A stretch of 64,000 nucleotides of DNA from Cycas panzhihuaensis (GCA_023213395.1 CM041465.1:227051741-227115740), one strand, 5' to 3'. Shown: positions 36,344 through 49,762, numbered from the stretch's first letter. Notes: generated by a model from the sequence alone, not told the origin. Numbers and translations: made by a program.

Positions 36344-38334
36344 GGTGATGATGAAGAAGTAGAAGAGATGATAGAAATATGTGCCACTGACACATGTGGC
36401 TAGTACACCTCGCACAGTAGGGATGTAGAAATGATTGTTATGATGAGAAACAAAAAATGATTAACTATTTTTCAATAATTATATAAAAAATGAATATAAG
36501 TAATGATGCAAGAATGAGGCCTAATATAGAGCTAGCAAAGAGTGGTGATGTGTCATACCACTAACCTCTCACTTATGTCCAAATGTAGGTGAGGTTTCAA
36601 TGCCTAAGGCTTCTAGTATACAATTAGGACCTTTACTTGTGATACCCACACCTCTGCTTGGTGATGAAATCCAAGTCACAGTGGAGCCTAGGTACTCCTA
36701 GTCCTCACCCAGTTCACCAATGAGCAGCTATATACCTCCTCCAAAGAGTCAAATGGTACTACATATCCCACGAATATGATAGATATTGGACTGGGTTAAT
36801 TTTAATTTTGCATTAAGGTTTTCAATTTTCCCAGGTGGTTATCAGGATTATCCTTGATTGGAGGCTATAAGTATGGCTAACCTATCCTTCCATCACTATT
36901 CCAGTTAAGACCAGACCCTGTATGAAACTCACACCTCCCTTAGGGCCTCGACTTCAACTAACCTTGGTCTATTTCAACCAAGGTGAGTGTGCACATAAGT
37001 CAAGAACTGGCGATATAGATCGTATGGATGAGATTCATTTTAGGAATAGTGTAAGATGTTTCTGTATAATTGAAAACTAAAATAGAAACTTGCCAAATGT
37101 GCTTGCTTGCTTTTCGTGCTTGCTTTGTTATTATTGCTACTTTTGTGATGCTTTGTTCTTGTTATTGCTTTTGTGATGCTTTATTGTTGTTGTTGCTTTT
37201 GTGATGCTTTATGCTATGTGTGTAAATAGAAAAGCATGCTAGATTTAGTAGGGGAACCAGATGTTGCTTCTGATCCAAGGTTTCCCTTGCTTTAGTACAA
37301 TATTTCCAAATATGATTTTGGAAGTTTTAATATAAAAGCTACAATGGGCTAAAAATCAAATCAACTTGTCGCTAAAATGATGATTCTCCTAAATCTATAT
37401 GCATGTTATTTTGCCCTATTTTGTGATTTTTTCACAAAATTTATAAATAATGGTAAATGGGCAAATTTTTAAAAATTACAAATATGAAGGCCTAAATGAT
37501 GAAATTTGAATTTATGACAAAAGGAAAAAGTGTTCATAATGTCATTTTTGATAGATTTGTGAAGTCATATTTCAGAAAAGGCACAAAGCATTTTCTGCCT
37601 GAAAAAATAACAAAGTAAAATCATGTCAGATCAACTATCTCAGAATCTGAACTTCAATATGTCAAAAGTTATATTTTGACATGTACATTAACTTTCCCTT
37701 CTGCGCCATCTACAAAATCTACCAAAAAATTACATGAAATGCCCTTGCAAGGTCCTTTGTGGGGTCGAGTAGGCAAAATCAGTAACCGTGAGAAAACTGC
37801 ATAAATCTCACTAACCAATGGATGAAATTTGATGAGATGTTTCTTAAACTAATCTTAAGACATAAATCTACCAGATCCCTTAATAAAACTTTCAGATCTT
37901 CAGCTTATAATTAAAGGATTTCATTAAGAAAAGTGCTTTAAATCACTTATCCATAAAATTTACCCTTTTGTCATAGCCAAAACTCACTGTTTCAGGCTGA
38001 ATCTGAAGTTTCTCCAGAAGACAAACATGATCCTATAGTCAAGAAAACCTTGCATTCCAAATTTCATCAAATCCTGAGATGGTCAATTTTTTATGAAATT
38101 TTGGGTCTTTACTGCTTCTGAGACTGTTTTGGCAGCTGAACGGCTTCAAAAACCTATATTCTTTACCTCTGAATTTCTACACACATGGACAAAGTAGCAA
38201 CATGAAAATACTATAATTTTAATCTCTCAAAATGTTAAAAAATAATGAATGCACTCTCAATACTTCACATTGAAGGTGAAGGAGAGGCAAAATGACTCTA
38301 TGCAAGTGGAATGGAGTGAATAGATCCTCTTCTA
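36344..38334 (-). other. Element F 5' leader; no gene recognised
   Basis: About 2 kb between F's primer site and gag. It contains an imperfect triplication of ttgttattgcttttgtgatgctt at 37120-37215. Otherwise no domains on either strand. Confidence 0.5.
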
Positions 38335-38660
38335 GTTCTGATACCACATGAAGGAAGGATGGATCTAGGAGATAAAGCACTCACATGCATATAATTGCAA
38401 TGGAGAATGAAAAAGAAGATGAAACAAGATATGAGAGCAAGCTTGGAGGTGAGAATGAATAATAACTCCCTCCTTGAGGTTTCACATTTTATTATTGAGG
38501 GTGAGCATTAGGGTTATGATTTTCTTGCCTAATGACATGAACCTGAAATTACATCTAAATGCACATAAAGTATATTTCATTAAGAGACTAATGTTAATAA
38601 TATATCCTAAGCTCACATAATTAATCTACACAAATGACCTTGATACATTAACCTCTTTCA
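38335..38660 (-). repeat. Element F 5' LTR and primer binding site
   Basis: gttctgatacca at 38335-38346 is the reverse complement of an iMet-type primer site (tggtatcagaac). Directly right, an LTR-like block starts TGAAGGAAGG (38349) and ends ctctttca (38660), giving TG...CA ends. The partner LTR was lost at the insert junction, so boundaries rest on motif and on coding resuming in element H. Confidence 0.6.
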
Positions 38661-41160
38661 CTATCAATATGAATAGTCTGATAGAGGTGAAGCCTTATTA
38701 AGAGATGATTAACCATACAAGATTATGGGTTGTGGAAAGGTCAAAGTAAGGTTCAAGAATGGAAGGACTAAAACTATGCCTAATGTTAATCATATTTCAT
38801 TTTTATGATGATTTGTTATCTCTTAGATAATTAGGTGATGTATGGAAGTGGTCTTCAATAAAGAAAGTTATATAATTATTTAAGGAGATTTGGTGTTGGG
38901 GAAGGGGTCTAATTTGAAATGCTCTATAAGATTAATACAAGCACTATATATGCTAAGAATAGTAGTCCAATTATTATAGAATGTAGCAACGGTACAGGTA
39001 GGATCTAGATGTTGCTGACCATGAATAATATATTATGGCATGTCTTTAGAATTGATTTCTCCTTTGATTTTGATTTATGAGCATTGTGCTTATGGAAACT
39101 AGAATCATGGAAGGTTTTTCTCTATTGCAAAAAGGGTAAAATGGATTCTATAGTTGATTCATAGTGATATGTTTAGATTGGTTAATCTCCCCTATTAAGG
39201 TGGGTCTGGGTATTTTGTCACTTTTATACATAATTACTTTCTTAGGAAAAAATATAAGGTTTTTAGTAGATTCAAGGAGTTTAAAGCCTTGGTGGAGAAT
39301 GAAATGGATAGGAAGATCAAGATTCTAAGATTTAATAATGGAGGTGAGTTTTTCTCAAATGATTTTGAGTAGTTCCATGAGTACTATGGAATAATAAGGT
39401 AGAAATCAACTCCCCATAGGTGAAGAGAATGAACAAGTTGACAAGGTGGTTCAACCTTAAAAGACTTCCACCTTGAGGAGATCACTTAGCTTAACAAGTA
39501 TACTCTTAAAAACTCTTGTCATGCTTCTTTTATTCTAGTTACTATAAATGATGATCCAATAATTATTCAAGAGGTTCTTGTATCAAAAGAGAGTAAGTTA
39601 TAGAAGAAGGCCATAGGAGATGAAGACTTAGATAAGAATAAAATATAAGACCTAGTGAGGTTTCCAAATGGCATAAAGCCTACTTAGAATAAATGTCTCT
39701 TTGAGAAAAAGTTTAGGTAGATGATACAGTGGAAAAGTATAAGGCTCTATTGGAGGCAAAAGGCTATTCCTAAGTAAAGAGAATAGATTTTGGTGAGGTA
39801 TTTTTTGATATTGGAAATTTATATTTAATTAGATTTTTATTGGTTGTAACAATTACTTATGATCTTGAGTTGGAGTAAATGGATATGAAGACAATATTTC
39901 TTAATGGTGACATTGAAGAAAAGAATTATGTATTCTAGCCTAAAGGCTTTAGAGTTATAAGCAAGGTGAATTTGTTATATAAATTGATGAAGTTATTATA
40001 TGGCTTGAAGAAGCCACCAAGTATGTGGTACCAAAAATTTAATACACATATGTTGGGGGTTGGGTTTTAGTACAACAAAGCTAATTATTGTATTTATTAC
40101 AAATAAGTTAATGATCCTTTGACTATCTTGGTTTTATATATTAATGACATTTTATTAATAGGTAATAGTAAAAGAATAATTAATTTTATGGAAGCCCGAT
40201 TGGCATCTCATTTTGAGATGAAGGATCTTGGTACATCATACTTTATTTTAGGCATTGAAATTAAGAGAGATAAACATAATAGAAAACTTTAGCTTAACTA
40301 AAGGAGATACAATGAATTGATACTATAGAGGTTTAGGTTATAACACTACAAGCTTATCAATATGCTTATCCATGTTAGAACTAATCTTTTAGTCAAGTAG
40401 TACCTAAATACTTATTAAGTTGTTGAGGGCATGTCTTTTTTCCTCTATATAAGTGTAGTTAGAAGTATGATATATGTTATGGTCTATACTCAACTAGACA
40501 TTACCCATGCAATAGGAGTTATGAGTAGATATATGTCAAATCTAAGCAAACAACATTAGGTTACAACAAAGAGAGTTTTTAGGTATCTATGATTAATATC
40601 ATATTATAAAATTTGCCACTAGGTACATTTCGCACAAAATAAAATAGTTGATCTAAAAGGTTTTATTGATGCTAATTGGGCTAGAAATTTTGATACTAAA
40701 TCTACAAGTGGCTATGTATTTAACTTATTTGGTAGTATAATTAGTTAAATGAGTAAGTGATAGCTAGTTATGTCACTCTCAAGCATAGAAGTTGAGTATA
40801 TGGCAACTACTCATGCATACAAGGAAGTTGTTTAGCTATAGAGATTACGTATAGATATTGGCTTTACACATAATGCAATGAGAATAGATTGTGATAGTCA
40901 AAATATAATTTATTTAGTAAAGAACCCTATATTTCATGCTTAGTCAAAGCATATTAATATGTAGTTGTATTTTTTAGAGACATGGTAGAAAGTCATAAAG
41001 TGGATTTGTAAAAGTATGATACACTAGTGAATGCAACAAACTTATTGACCAAGGTAATTAGAAGTTTACTTGGTGTAATAAAGTAATGGGTATTTATGAT
41101 TTTGGCATTCATTAGTTTATGTATGCAAGTTCTTTACAAAGTATTCAATAAGTAGGAGTA
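38661..41160 (+). pseudogene. Element H copia pol remnant: protease end, integrase, RT, RNase H
   Basis: Begins in the protease region (GEALLRDD, MGCGKVKVRF). Integrase: LIHSDMFRLVN, GYFVTFIHNY, KILRFNNGGEFFSNDF (39330). RT: MKTIFLNGDIEEKNYV (39880), LYGLKKPPSMWYQKF, VLYINDILLIGNS (family YVDD, here YIND), MKDLGTSYFILGIEI. RNase H: GFIDANWARNFDTKSTSGYV and SSIEVEYMATTHAYKE, ending with NPIFHA-SKHIN. The polypurine tract aagtaggagta (41150-41160) precedes the LTR. F interrupts its 5' part. Numerous stops. Confidence 0.8.
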
Positions 41161-41660
41161 TGTTAGATATGTTGAACACTTTGCAAGGTGTTACATAGGT
41201 ATTGGTGTTATACCTGAACTCCTTTTTGAGGTTTGTAGGGCCAAGAAGGCCCCCTGGCTGAGGGATATATGGGGCTAGTAGCCCCTCTAAATGGGGATTT
41301 ATAGGAAAGAGCTTCTAAGAAAAGTTTTTTGTGGTCTTATGGGGTATTTCTAGCACATGGTTTTATACCCATTCTATTGTAATGTTTTTAATCAATTTCA
41401 TATAAAATTATGTCGTCATATACTTCTATATTGGTATATATGAAAAGGTTTGATATGATTGTGAGATGGTGTTTATTGTATATTCTTTAGTAAATTGCTA
41501 AATTTAATAAAAGTGGTCTATCATTAGACTTGTATCTCTAGTTATTCTTATTGATATGCTTGGAATATCTATTTGTTTGATATTTTCATTGTTTAAGTTT
41601 TATTTCATATAACTCCTCTATTTTATATTTTTTAATAGATGTTGGCACCTCATACACTAA
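41161..41660 (+). repeat. Element H 3' LTR
   Basis: Starts TGTTAGATATG right after the polypurine tract. Its end is uncertain (about 41640-41660). From 41323 on it is repeated in inverted orientation at 62500-62845, where the partner is interrupted by element G. No 5' LTR partner is in the window. Confidence 0.55.
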
Positions 41661-42424
41661 AAATTATTATTAATTTTCTCAAATCATCACTCTCAACATT
41701 AATGTGTAATAGATTTTCCACATCCAACTTATCAACTCCATGTAAACATGTCATGTATATATATACCTAACCTATGTGTTGTTTATATGATGAAATTTAG
41801 TGGAAATATTCATTATATCTATGTAATATGTGTCATTAAGACTTATTTCTCCATGTGACTATTAAAAAATGAGAGAACACTAAAAAATATTACTCTAATA
41901 TTTTTTTAAATAAAAAAATGATAAGTAATAAAGCATGAAATAGGCTTAATGCATTCATAATCAATGTGATTGGGCTAATATCGAAAGGAGCTACTAGAAT
42001 CCAAATCATATGAATTTCACTTTAATTACAAGGTGACTCTAGTAATTTAAAAAGATATTTTAATACCTCTATTTTTTATTTTGTTCTGCATTTTCATTGC
42101 AACTTATCCTTGATGATTTGGTGATGAAATTTAAGTGATTTGGTAGATCTTAATCAAGTGTCTTTGTTACAATTGATACACACAATACTTAATTTCTTTA
42201 TCATTATTATTTCTCTCTGATTAGCCATCTCTTTCTTGGGTTCTTCTCATCAATTCATGTTATATCGATGATCTTGTTTGTCCTTAACCATAATGCACAC
42301 AGTTCTTGATTTCTTTACCATTAATTTTCATCCTACTTGGATATCTCTTACTTGGGTTCTTCTCATCGACTCATGCTATATATGTGACATCACCTATCCT
42401 TAATCATAATTATGCTATGGTCTA

Positions 42425-43940
42425 TAAATTCAATGGCACTTGTTTTCTTTGTACTTGGCCCATCTCTTATGATCTTATGATGCTTGGATTTGCAGTCGAG
42501 CATATACTAACCCATAATCTATCAAAATCTCATCCAACCACCTATATCTTAACTTTTTAATGTTGTCTTATACAATGGTTATGTACTTATGCCCTACTAT
42601 GTTTGTCTTAAATCCATACTCTATCTACCCATAAATGTTTGTATCTAAATGATCTCCACCCTCTTTAAAGCCTACTAAAGACCAAAGAGTTACATAGATC
42701 ATTATTCAAAGTGAATGTTGACTATTTATATCAACTTTATTATGAGGAAGGGCAGGCTTATATACAGAGGGCAAAGATCACTTGGGTAAAGATGGCCATG
42801 GGTAGATAGAGCATGGACCTAAGATAGCCATAACAAGACATAAGAATATAGTCATTGTGTGAGATGACATAAAAAATTGAGTCATATATAACTAGATGAG
42901 AGTTTGGTAAAATGTGGATTGGTTTAGGTTGGACTACAAACCTAAGCATCATAGGGTCTTGACAGAAGGGTTGAGTGTAAAGAAAATAAGCACCATTAAG
43001 TTCTCAAATTTAGGAAAGTAATTAAGAGAACCATTGTTATTATTTTTGTTTTGTGTTTGAGGTTATCTCTTCCTATCATTATTATTATTATGATTAAGAA
43101 AGGGATTTTTATAGATGGATAAGTTTAAATTACTTTTAGACTGAGTTTGAGCACAAGCTTAAAACTTCATCTTATGTAAAGCCCAAACCCATCACTCAAT
43201 ACAAGTTGTTAGACACATTCACTTCAACCCTCCACAACTTAGAATATAAATTAGGTGTCTCCCCTCAAATTAATATTGGAAAGAATACATAAGAAGAGGT
43301 ATCACCTAAAACCATTACACTTGTTAAGAAATGCATCCCTCCATCTAAAGGTTATACTAAATTGTGGTGTTCTCTACATGGAATAAAGGGTCATTTTGGT
43401 GATGGGTTTTGGACTTTGTGTAAGATAAAGTTTTAAACTCATATTCAAACTCATTCTAAATCTAATTGAGACCAACCCATCTATAAAAATCCTTTCTTGA
43501 CCACAATAATAACACTAATAGGAAGAGACAACCTAAACCATAAAATAAAAGTAATAACAATGGTTCTCCTAATTAATCTCCTAAATCTAAGAACTCAATT
43601 CATTTATTTTCTTTGCACTCAACCCTTCTTATGATCTTATGATTCTGAAGTCTATAGTCTAGCCTAATCCAACCTAAACTAGTCTATGGTTTATCAAACT
43701 CTCATCTAATTTCTCAAATCTCAACTTATTAATGTCATCTCACATAATGACTATGTGATTATGCCCTACTATGCCTACCTTAGTTCCATGTTTTATTTAC
43801 CTATTGACATATACACCTAAATGATCTTTGCCCTCTATAAATGAACTACCTCATACTCATAATAAAGTCTATGCAAATAATTGGTAGTCACTTTAAATTA
43901 TGATCTTTATGGCTCTTTAACCATTAGTAGGATTTGATCT
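42425..43940. repeat. LTR-like unit present three times in +, -, + orientation
   Basis: A unit of roughly 260-380 bp containing tttctttgcactyaaccctt, tatgatcttatgatkcttrg, aytctcatctar, a tctatctacccat segment and gatctttgccctctrtataa occurs at about 42425-42700 (+), 42700-43060 (-) and 43558-43940 (+). Copies 2 and 3 share another 160 bp inward (43040-43200 against 43390-43557), making a large inverted repeat around a gag-like spacer. The tataaa-type motif followed by cctcataataaagt looks like a promoter and transcript end, so LTR origin is likely. The same array is inverted at 60200-61750. Confidence 0.65.
43200..43430 (+). pseudogene. Gag-like remnant with a zinc-knuckle-like motif
   Basis: Translation gives LLDTFTSTLHNLEYKLGVSP and CSLHGIKGHFGDGFWTLC, a Cys/His spacing similar to gag zinc fingers of gypsy elements in which CxxHxxxxH replaces the usual form. 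It lies in the centre of the inverted LTR-like units. Partner copy on the minus strand near 60770-60960. Element identity is uncertain. Confidence 0.5.
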
Positions 43941-43999
43941 TCTCTTTTACCCTACATAATGGTCTAATTTTGCATGTCTCTACTATTTTTACATTCTCA

Positions 44000-45189
44000 T
44001 CTAGTGACTTTATAAACTGCTACTATAAACCATATTTCTCAAATCTAAAATTTCTAATTATCCCCCTTTAGATCCTTCAACTAATCTACTATGGGCTCAT
44101 GAGTTATACATATCTTAGCTTTGATTTGATTTTAGCATTGATATCCCAATAGTATGTTTATAAGTCTACTATTAATTGTTGGTTCTATTTAAGACCTACT
44201 TTTTGGGCATGTTCAACATGCACACTTCATGACTTCCAAGGCCATACTAGCCTGATAGAGAAGGCATGCTTTGTCCATCAATGATGTTTCTTTTCTTTTT
44301 TCTTTTAGAAGTGTTGGTGTCCTCTTAAAGTAGGGATAGCCAGCATGTGTATTCCTGCCATTATGCCTTGTGTGAGGATAATTCTTTATCTATAATATTG
44401 TTTAGATTGAATATTAATTGAGGCCTTTCTTGATGCTATTACATAGTCTCAACTTGCTCTTATGACTCTCATCCTCTTCCTCATAAATCATCTATTTCTT
44501 TAGACATATTGAGGTGAAGAGTTTACCTAGTGTTGAAAGAGGTTGAGTGCTTAAAATCTTCAAAAGTGAGGAGCCAACACTCTTTATATTAAATGTAATC
44601 ACTCTATGATTTTCAAAATGAAGAATACAAATTAAAGATTATAGGACTCACTTAAGGTGGTGTTGATCCTACTAATGGTGTATGTCTTATGTTAATAAGA
44701 AAATCTTGAAAAGGATGATACACATAATTAATGTACCTACTATATTTAAAGTGTCAACTAATCAGTCACCACTGTGTCAACTAATTAGTTACCACTGACT
44801 ATGTATCAATGCATGCTAATTAACTCGTTGAAATAATAATCAATGTCAAATTAATCATAATTGCCTTAGGAGAAGTGATCTTTGACATCAACACCAACTT
44901 TCCAACTTAATGAAAGTTTCCTTTTTAATAGAAAGTAAGTCACCAAGCCCAATGTTGACCTTTATTGTCAAACTTTTTGTGTAGGTTTTTCTTGTTGAAT
45001 TTTTATTATTGATTTTTCCTTATCTAGCTTTTTCTAGTTGTCTTTTCTTTATCAAGCTTTTCGTTGTTAAACTTTTCTTGTCAACCTTTTTTTGTGTTGA
45101 ATTTATACTTCATTGGTTTTTTTGATAACTCCCAAACTTAATACTAGATCCAAATATTACAAAAAAAGGGGACTATTTTTTTTTTATTT
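44000..45189. other. AT-rich region left of A' integrase end; no gene recognised
   Basis: Reverse copy of 58985-60160. It includes a purine tract in reverse (tatcccccttt, about 44058) that could be element A's polypurine tract followed by LTR-like sequence, and T-rich runs (45110-45205). A gttttctttatcaagcttttc-like phrase recurs four to five times at 44980-45110. No coding domain seen. Confidence 0.45.
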
Positions 45190-45659
45190 TATACTTTTTT
45201 TTTTAAACATTACTCCCTGTATAGTTTAATTTGACTTATATTGATTTAGTTAGGAAGTGATTCACCATCAATGGTCTTTAATGAAACTGAACCATTTGGC
45301 CATATGTTGTCTATAATATAAGGGCCATTCTAATGTGTCTTTAACTTTCCTAGTTTGTCTTTAAATTTACTATCAAATACCAACATTAAGTCACCCACTT
45401 AGAATGCATTAACTTTAAGTTACTTGTCATGTCAATTCTTTTGGTAATGTTTAGTAACTTTATGATGGATTTTGGTAATAATATAATTTTATCAAGCTTC
45501 AATAACTATTATAGTCTTTTATCTAGGTCCTTCAGGCCTCTCCATTAATCTAGTATGCCTCATAGAGGCTTGGGATAATAAACTTAGTGGGCATGACTAT
45601 TTCAAAATTATATACTAATTGAAATGGTATTTGTTCTTTGGGTTTCATATATGATGTCT
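45190..45659 (-). pseudogene. A': inverted copy of element A's integrase C-terminus
   Basis: Minus-strand translation shows IPFQLVYNFEIVMPTKFIIP, LKLMHSKWVT, then LMLVFDSKFKDKLGKLKTH and NGPYIIDNIWPNG, the C-terminal integrase region of gypsy elements. It is broken at 45660 by E', exactly as A is broken at 58510 by E. This is the inverted duplicate of 58515-58970. Confidence 0.8.
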
Positions 45660-45663
45660 TATA

Positions 45664-45953
45664 TATTAGGTTTAATACTTGTTACCCTATATTAAAGTAT
45701 GCATTTGGAGCACGCAAGCCAATTATAGCCAAGGTAAGTTTATTTTATGTATGTTTTATTATTATTTTATTTTTGAATTGTGTCAGTTGAGGCAGGCTCC
45801 TACCCACCTCCTAAACTATATATTTCAAGGGTAAAGTCCCTGATGTTTATCAACACCACCAGAATTTGAAGTTTGTTAATGATTTTCAAAATGGGTTGAA
45901 TATTTTTCTTGCTCTGCTCTATTCTCAAGATCTCTCATTTGGTATTAGAGCAC
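45664..45953 (+). repeat. E' 5' LTR and primer binding site
   Basis: LTR 45664-45937 (274 bp), starting tattaggtttaatac and ending gatctctca, with primer site tggtattagagcacc at 45940-45953. Inverted duplicate of 58224-58509. The inverted target duplication ttata lies at 45659-45663. Confidence 0.85.
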
Positions 45954-46897
45954 CTTGAGTGAGGTTTGGGACTTAAAGCATACCTATATAAATGTAATTT
46001 ATATTATTTAATAAGTAAGATCATTTATATAGTTTTTTAAATTAAATTTATCAAAATACATTATTTTGCATCTTTATTTAATGCTAGCATACCTTTATTT
46101 GCCATACAAATTGTTGGCTACTCCCATGATCTACAAACTAACATTTTTAATAGATATCTTAATCATATTCAGCCCAAGTATGATTTGGAGTAGGTTTGTT
46201 AAGATTTTAGAAGAATTTTTTAATTTTTCTCAATGTTTTTCTCAAGTTTCAGGTTGAATTAGCTTACCTAGACTTTAATGGGTTGTTGCATATCAACAAA
46301 TAATCAAAACTATTGCATATGATTGATCACTACATTTATCTTTGAGTCCACTTTATAATAGAGAAGATGACAAGTAATTTTATTAATTGGTTAAAGAAAA
46401 ATCTCTCCTAAAAGTCAAGTCACTCTATGAATTTGTGAAAAACTTGTCGCCCATCTATATTTTCACTTTTAAAATTCAATTTTCATTATTTTTAAGAGAG
46501 TCAAGTCACTCTATGAATTTGTGAAAAACTTGTCACTTGTCTATATTTTCACTTTTTTAATTCAATTTTCATTATTTTTCTCTCAATTTTTTTTACAAAT
46601 TAGGGTGCTTAGATCGTGCACCTGAGATAGTGTGATTTTTAGTGCTCCACTTGATCGATTAGATCGATTGTTTGACCTCTGTTTGCCCTCATCGACTTGC
46701 TTAGCTTCAACTACTTCATTCTCAGACTGTGGGCCTCTATTCATGATGAAAATTGATAGGCACTAAGTTAAATATTAGATCTATCCACCCCTAAAATTTC
46801 ATGGCGATTCGTGGTCTCTATAAATAGAACAAGCTTCTTGAATCCACCTTATGCATGCATGCAGAATGTGTAGATTTTATATTTAAAAAATTATTTG

Positions 46898-46978
<81 letters not shown>

Positions 46979-47031
46979 CATATATATATATATATGTATG
47001 TATGTGTATACATATATATATATATATATAC

Positions 47032-47094
<63 letters not shown>

Positions 47095-47259
47095 TACATA
47101 TATATGTACATATATACACATATATGTACATATATACACATATATGTACATATATACATATATATGTACATATATATATATATATATATACATATATACA
47201 TATATATATATATACATATACATATATATATATATATACATATATACATATATATATAC

Positions 47260-47307
<48 letters not shown>

Positions 47308-48644
47308 TATAGTTTAAATTTAATTTAATTTGATTATATAAATATTTAAATCCAGTTGTTAGCTCCCCAGTTATCCCTAGTAGGTGGCTTTATTCTATTC
47401 CACAAGACCCTAGTTTAGTAAAAAAGGGGCTCAATTTTGAAATTCTATAAGCTATTTTTAATTAATTTGGTTGTTAAAAGATTTAAGTCTTTTTAATATT
47501 TTTTTAAATCCATTGGCCCCCTTGTGACCTTAGTTGTTGGTCTTATTAAGGTCCCATATGACCTTAGTTTTTAAATCTGAGGGCAGACTTAAAAACCCAT
47601 TGGGGCATATTTCATAATTTTGGATTTTAAACAATTTTATAATTTTTAATAATTTTTCAAGTCTATACCCCCCTAATTTAGTTTTTTACCTTAAAGAAGT
47701 CTTCTCACCATTTTGGCTATAACTTTTGATTTAAGAGTCTATTTTTCAAATGGTTGGATTAATTGGAAAGATAATTTAATGATCTATATATTAAAGCTAC
47801 TTATATTATGATTTGAAGTTATTTTGTAGGAATTTAAGGCTAGTAAATTTAGCCCTTCTATTTGATTTAAGTTTGAGCATTTTTCAACATTTTTGAGCTA
47901 TTTTATTACTTCATTTAAGCATATTTGTATGTTATTGAGTTACTAATCCATCTTTGACTATTTTCACTTATTTTATAGAGGCTCACACATATTTTTAATA
48001 AGTTTTTAGTCAATTTTGGCCTCTTGAAAGAAAACAAGACCTTTGGATGCTTATCTTACAAACTAATACTTTCTAAACCTTAAATATTTTAAAGTTGTTA
48101 TTTTAGTTTATAACTCATTCACTTTATGTTAAAGCTCATATCAAACCTAGTTTACTCATTTAAGGGTTAACGTGCTTTATTTTAAAGGCATATTTCAAGT
48201 ACATTCAAGGTTATCTTCTTACATCTAGAAAGGGATAATATAAAAGTGTATTTGTTGCTCATTTATTTTTAGTTTATTCATCTATATATTGAAACTCATA
48301 ATAGAGTTATTTTACTCATCATTAATCATTTTATCTCTTTATTAAAGTTTATTTTTAAAATATCAACTAAGATTCCTTTATTGCATCTAAAAGTTCATTT
48401 AGAGTGTATCCTATTACATGTTTATAAGCTTATTCAAAGGCTATCTTATTTCCTTTAATTACATACTATTTTAAAGCTTATTTGAATTATTTTTAAAAAC
48501 TTACTTGTTTCATATATTAATTTTATTTAAAGAAGATATATTTCATTTTATTGTCAAGTTATTTTTTATTTTATGTTAAAAGGATTCTTACTTCATTAAT
48601 AAGACCACACATTTTTCTCTAGATTATGTATTAAAGTGTTTATA
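45954..48644 (+). other. E' 5' leader; includes a large TA-rich microsatellite
   Basis: About 2.7 kb corresponding to 55864-58223 in reverse. It contains two near-identical 70-base blocks (46420-46490 and 46497-46565, sharing agtcactctatgaatttgtg), also present in the partner. No gene recognised. The E' gag start codon is at 48645. Confidence 0.6.
46900..47304. repeat. Expanded (TA)n / (TACATA)n microsatellite, about 405 bp
   Basis: Alternating TA interrupted by TACATA, TATGTACATATATACACA and ACACATACA variants. The partner position in the uninverted copy, 57202-57275, has only about 75 bases of TA/TAGATA. Long open frames of Tyr-Ile repeats here are products of the repeat, not genes. Confidence 0.95.
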
Positions 48645-48672
48645 ATGGTAACAAATCTTAGTGATATATGTA
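48645..48672 (+). pseudogene. E' gag start, interrupted by D'
   Basis: ATG at 48645 gives MVTNLSDI, paralogous to D's gag start MAVYLNDI. The frame is broken by D' and resumes at 52745 with IPIFDRTNFNF, as in D's PIFDRTNF. Confidence 0.75.
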
Positions 48673-49006
48673 TGAAGAATGTAATGAGGATAGAGCAGAG
48701 CAGGTGCAATAGTATTCAAGCTATGTTCAAAACCATATTCAAATCCATTATCAATACATTTTATACATTGTAAACAAATTTCACATAGATTGGTAATATT
48801 GAAGAACATTGAGGATATTAAGCCCCAAAAGACATATTCGAGAGGTGGGTGGGAGCCTACCTCAATCTCTAAATTTAAAATATAATAAAATAATAAACAA
48901 CTTAAAATCAAATAATATTACCTTATCCAAGTGATATATGGAGGCAGCTCATATGGTCCCAAGACATTTGCACAAATAAATAAATGTAATGAACATTAAT
49001 CCAACA
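48673..49006 (-). repeat. D' 3' LTR
   Basis: 334 bp, TGAAGAATG...CCAACA on the + strand (TG...CA ends), followed by the reversed polypurine tract ttctcccccataat. Reference for locating the break in D's 3' LTR. Confidence 0.9.
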
Positions 49007-49762
49007 TTCTCCCCCATAATGTTTATCACATATATCTTCAAACTTTTCTTTTAATTTGTGGTACTTGTACTTTTAGAAAACTTTAAGAGAGAGATCAAGT
49101 GCTTATTCCTTTACTTTATCACCATCATATATTATTATCCTTATAATGTAGTCCTCTTTATTAATGTATGGTTCAAGTGGCTTCTAAGCTAATCTTAGTA
49201 GGATGAGGTTGACTTGAGTAGGTGTGGCTACATTAAGATCTTTGTCTTTATATTTTAATTTGTTAGAGCCAATTGGATTAATGATATATATATATATATA
49301 TATAATTATCAAATTCAACAATGTGATTATTAATTAGTTGGCATCATTAATGGTACATACAACATTAGCTAATTTAATAATGTAATCATGTTATAATATC
49401 TATTCCACATGTAAAATACCATCAATATAATTAGTTTCTTCTAGTTCTATAGTGTCTCCCCCATAAACTAATTCCAAGGTTTCCCATGTATTTTTAGATG
49501 TGGTTGTCTTACTTACGCTAGAGAATGTGGTGTCATCTAATGCATAAAAAATTAAAGCTAAAGCCTCATTATCTTTTCTCATATTTTCTTTAAAAAGTTA
49601 TTTATCTTCTAAGGTAGTATTAACACCTACATAATTGTAACCATATTTTACAAACTTTCAAAGACCATTTATAATAAAATATGATTTCATTACTTTAGTC
49701 TAAATTTGAAAATTAGTTCTATCAAATATGGGAGTTGTAATATCATCTAGATAAACTGCCAT
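49007..49762 (-). pseudogene. D' gag-RNase H fusion
   Basis: Start ATG at 49762. The gag part includes MRKDNEALALIFYALDD and TSKNTWETLELVYGG (49582-49400), an acidic linker, and the RNase H tail near 49030-49180. Same architecture and same lesions as 34930-35681, including the stop after HVE. A small TA run lies at 49286-49302. Confidence 0.8.

Larger units (their letters stand above)
41323..45663 (-). repeat. Inverted repeat arm 1 (reverse complement of 58510-62845)
   Basis: The arm holds, left to right, the remainder of H's 3' LTR, AT-rich sequence, a three-copy LTR-like unit (42425-43940), presumed 3' parts of element A (44000-45190) and A's integrase end in reverse. Similarity runs end to end with scattered substitutions and small indels. 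The 41323 end is set by G's insertion in the partner, not by loss of homology, so the repeat probably extends further. Confidence 0.88.

Noticed and set aside
42306-42560. 84-codon frame beginning with a hydrophobic, signal-peptide-like stretch, conserved in the inverted copy at 61614-61868
   Set aside because: Conservation reflects the shared duplication. It overlaps the LTR-like unit, lacks a domain, and the replacements look unconstrained.
46818-47328. Several overlapping long open frames of Tyr-Ile and His-Ile repeats on both strands
   Set aside because: They are translations of the TA/TACATA microsatellite, which has few stop codons in any frame.
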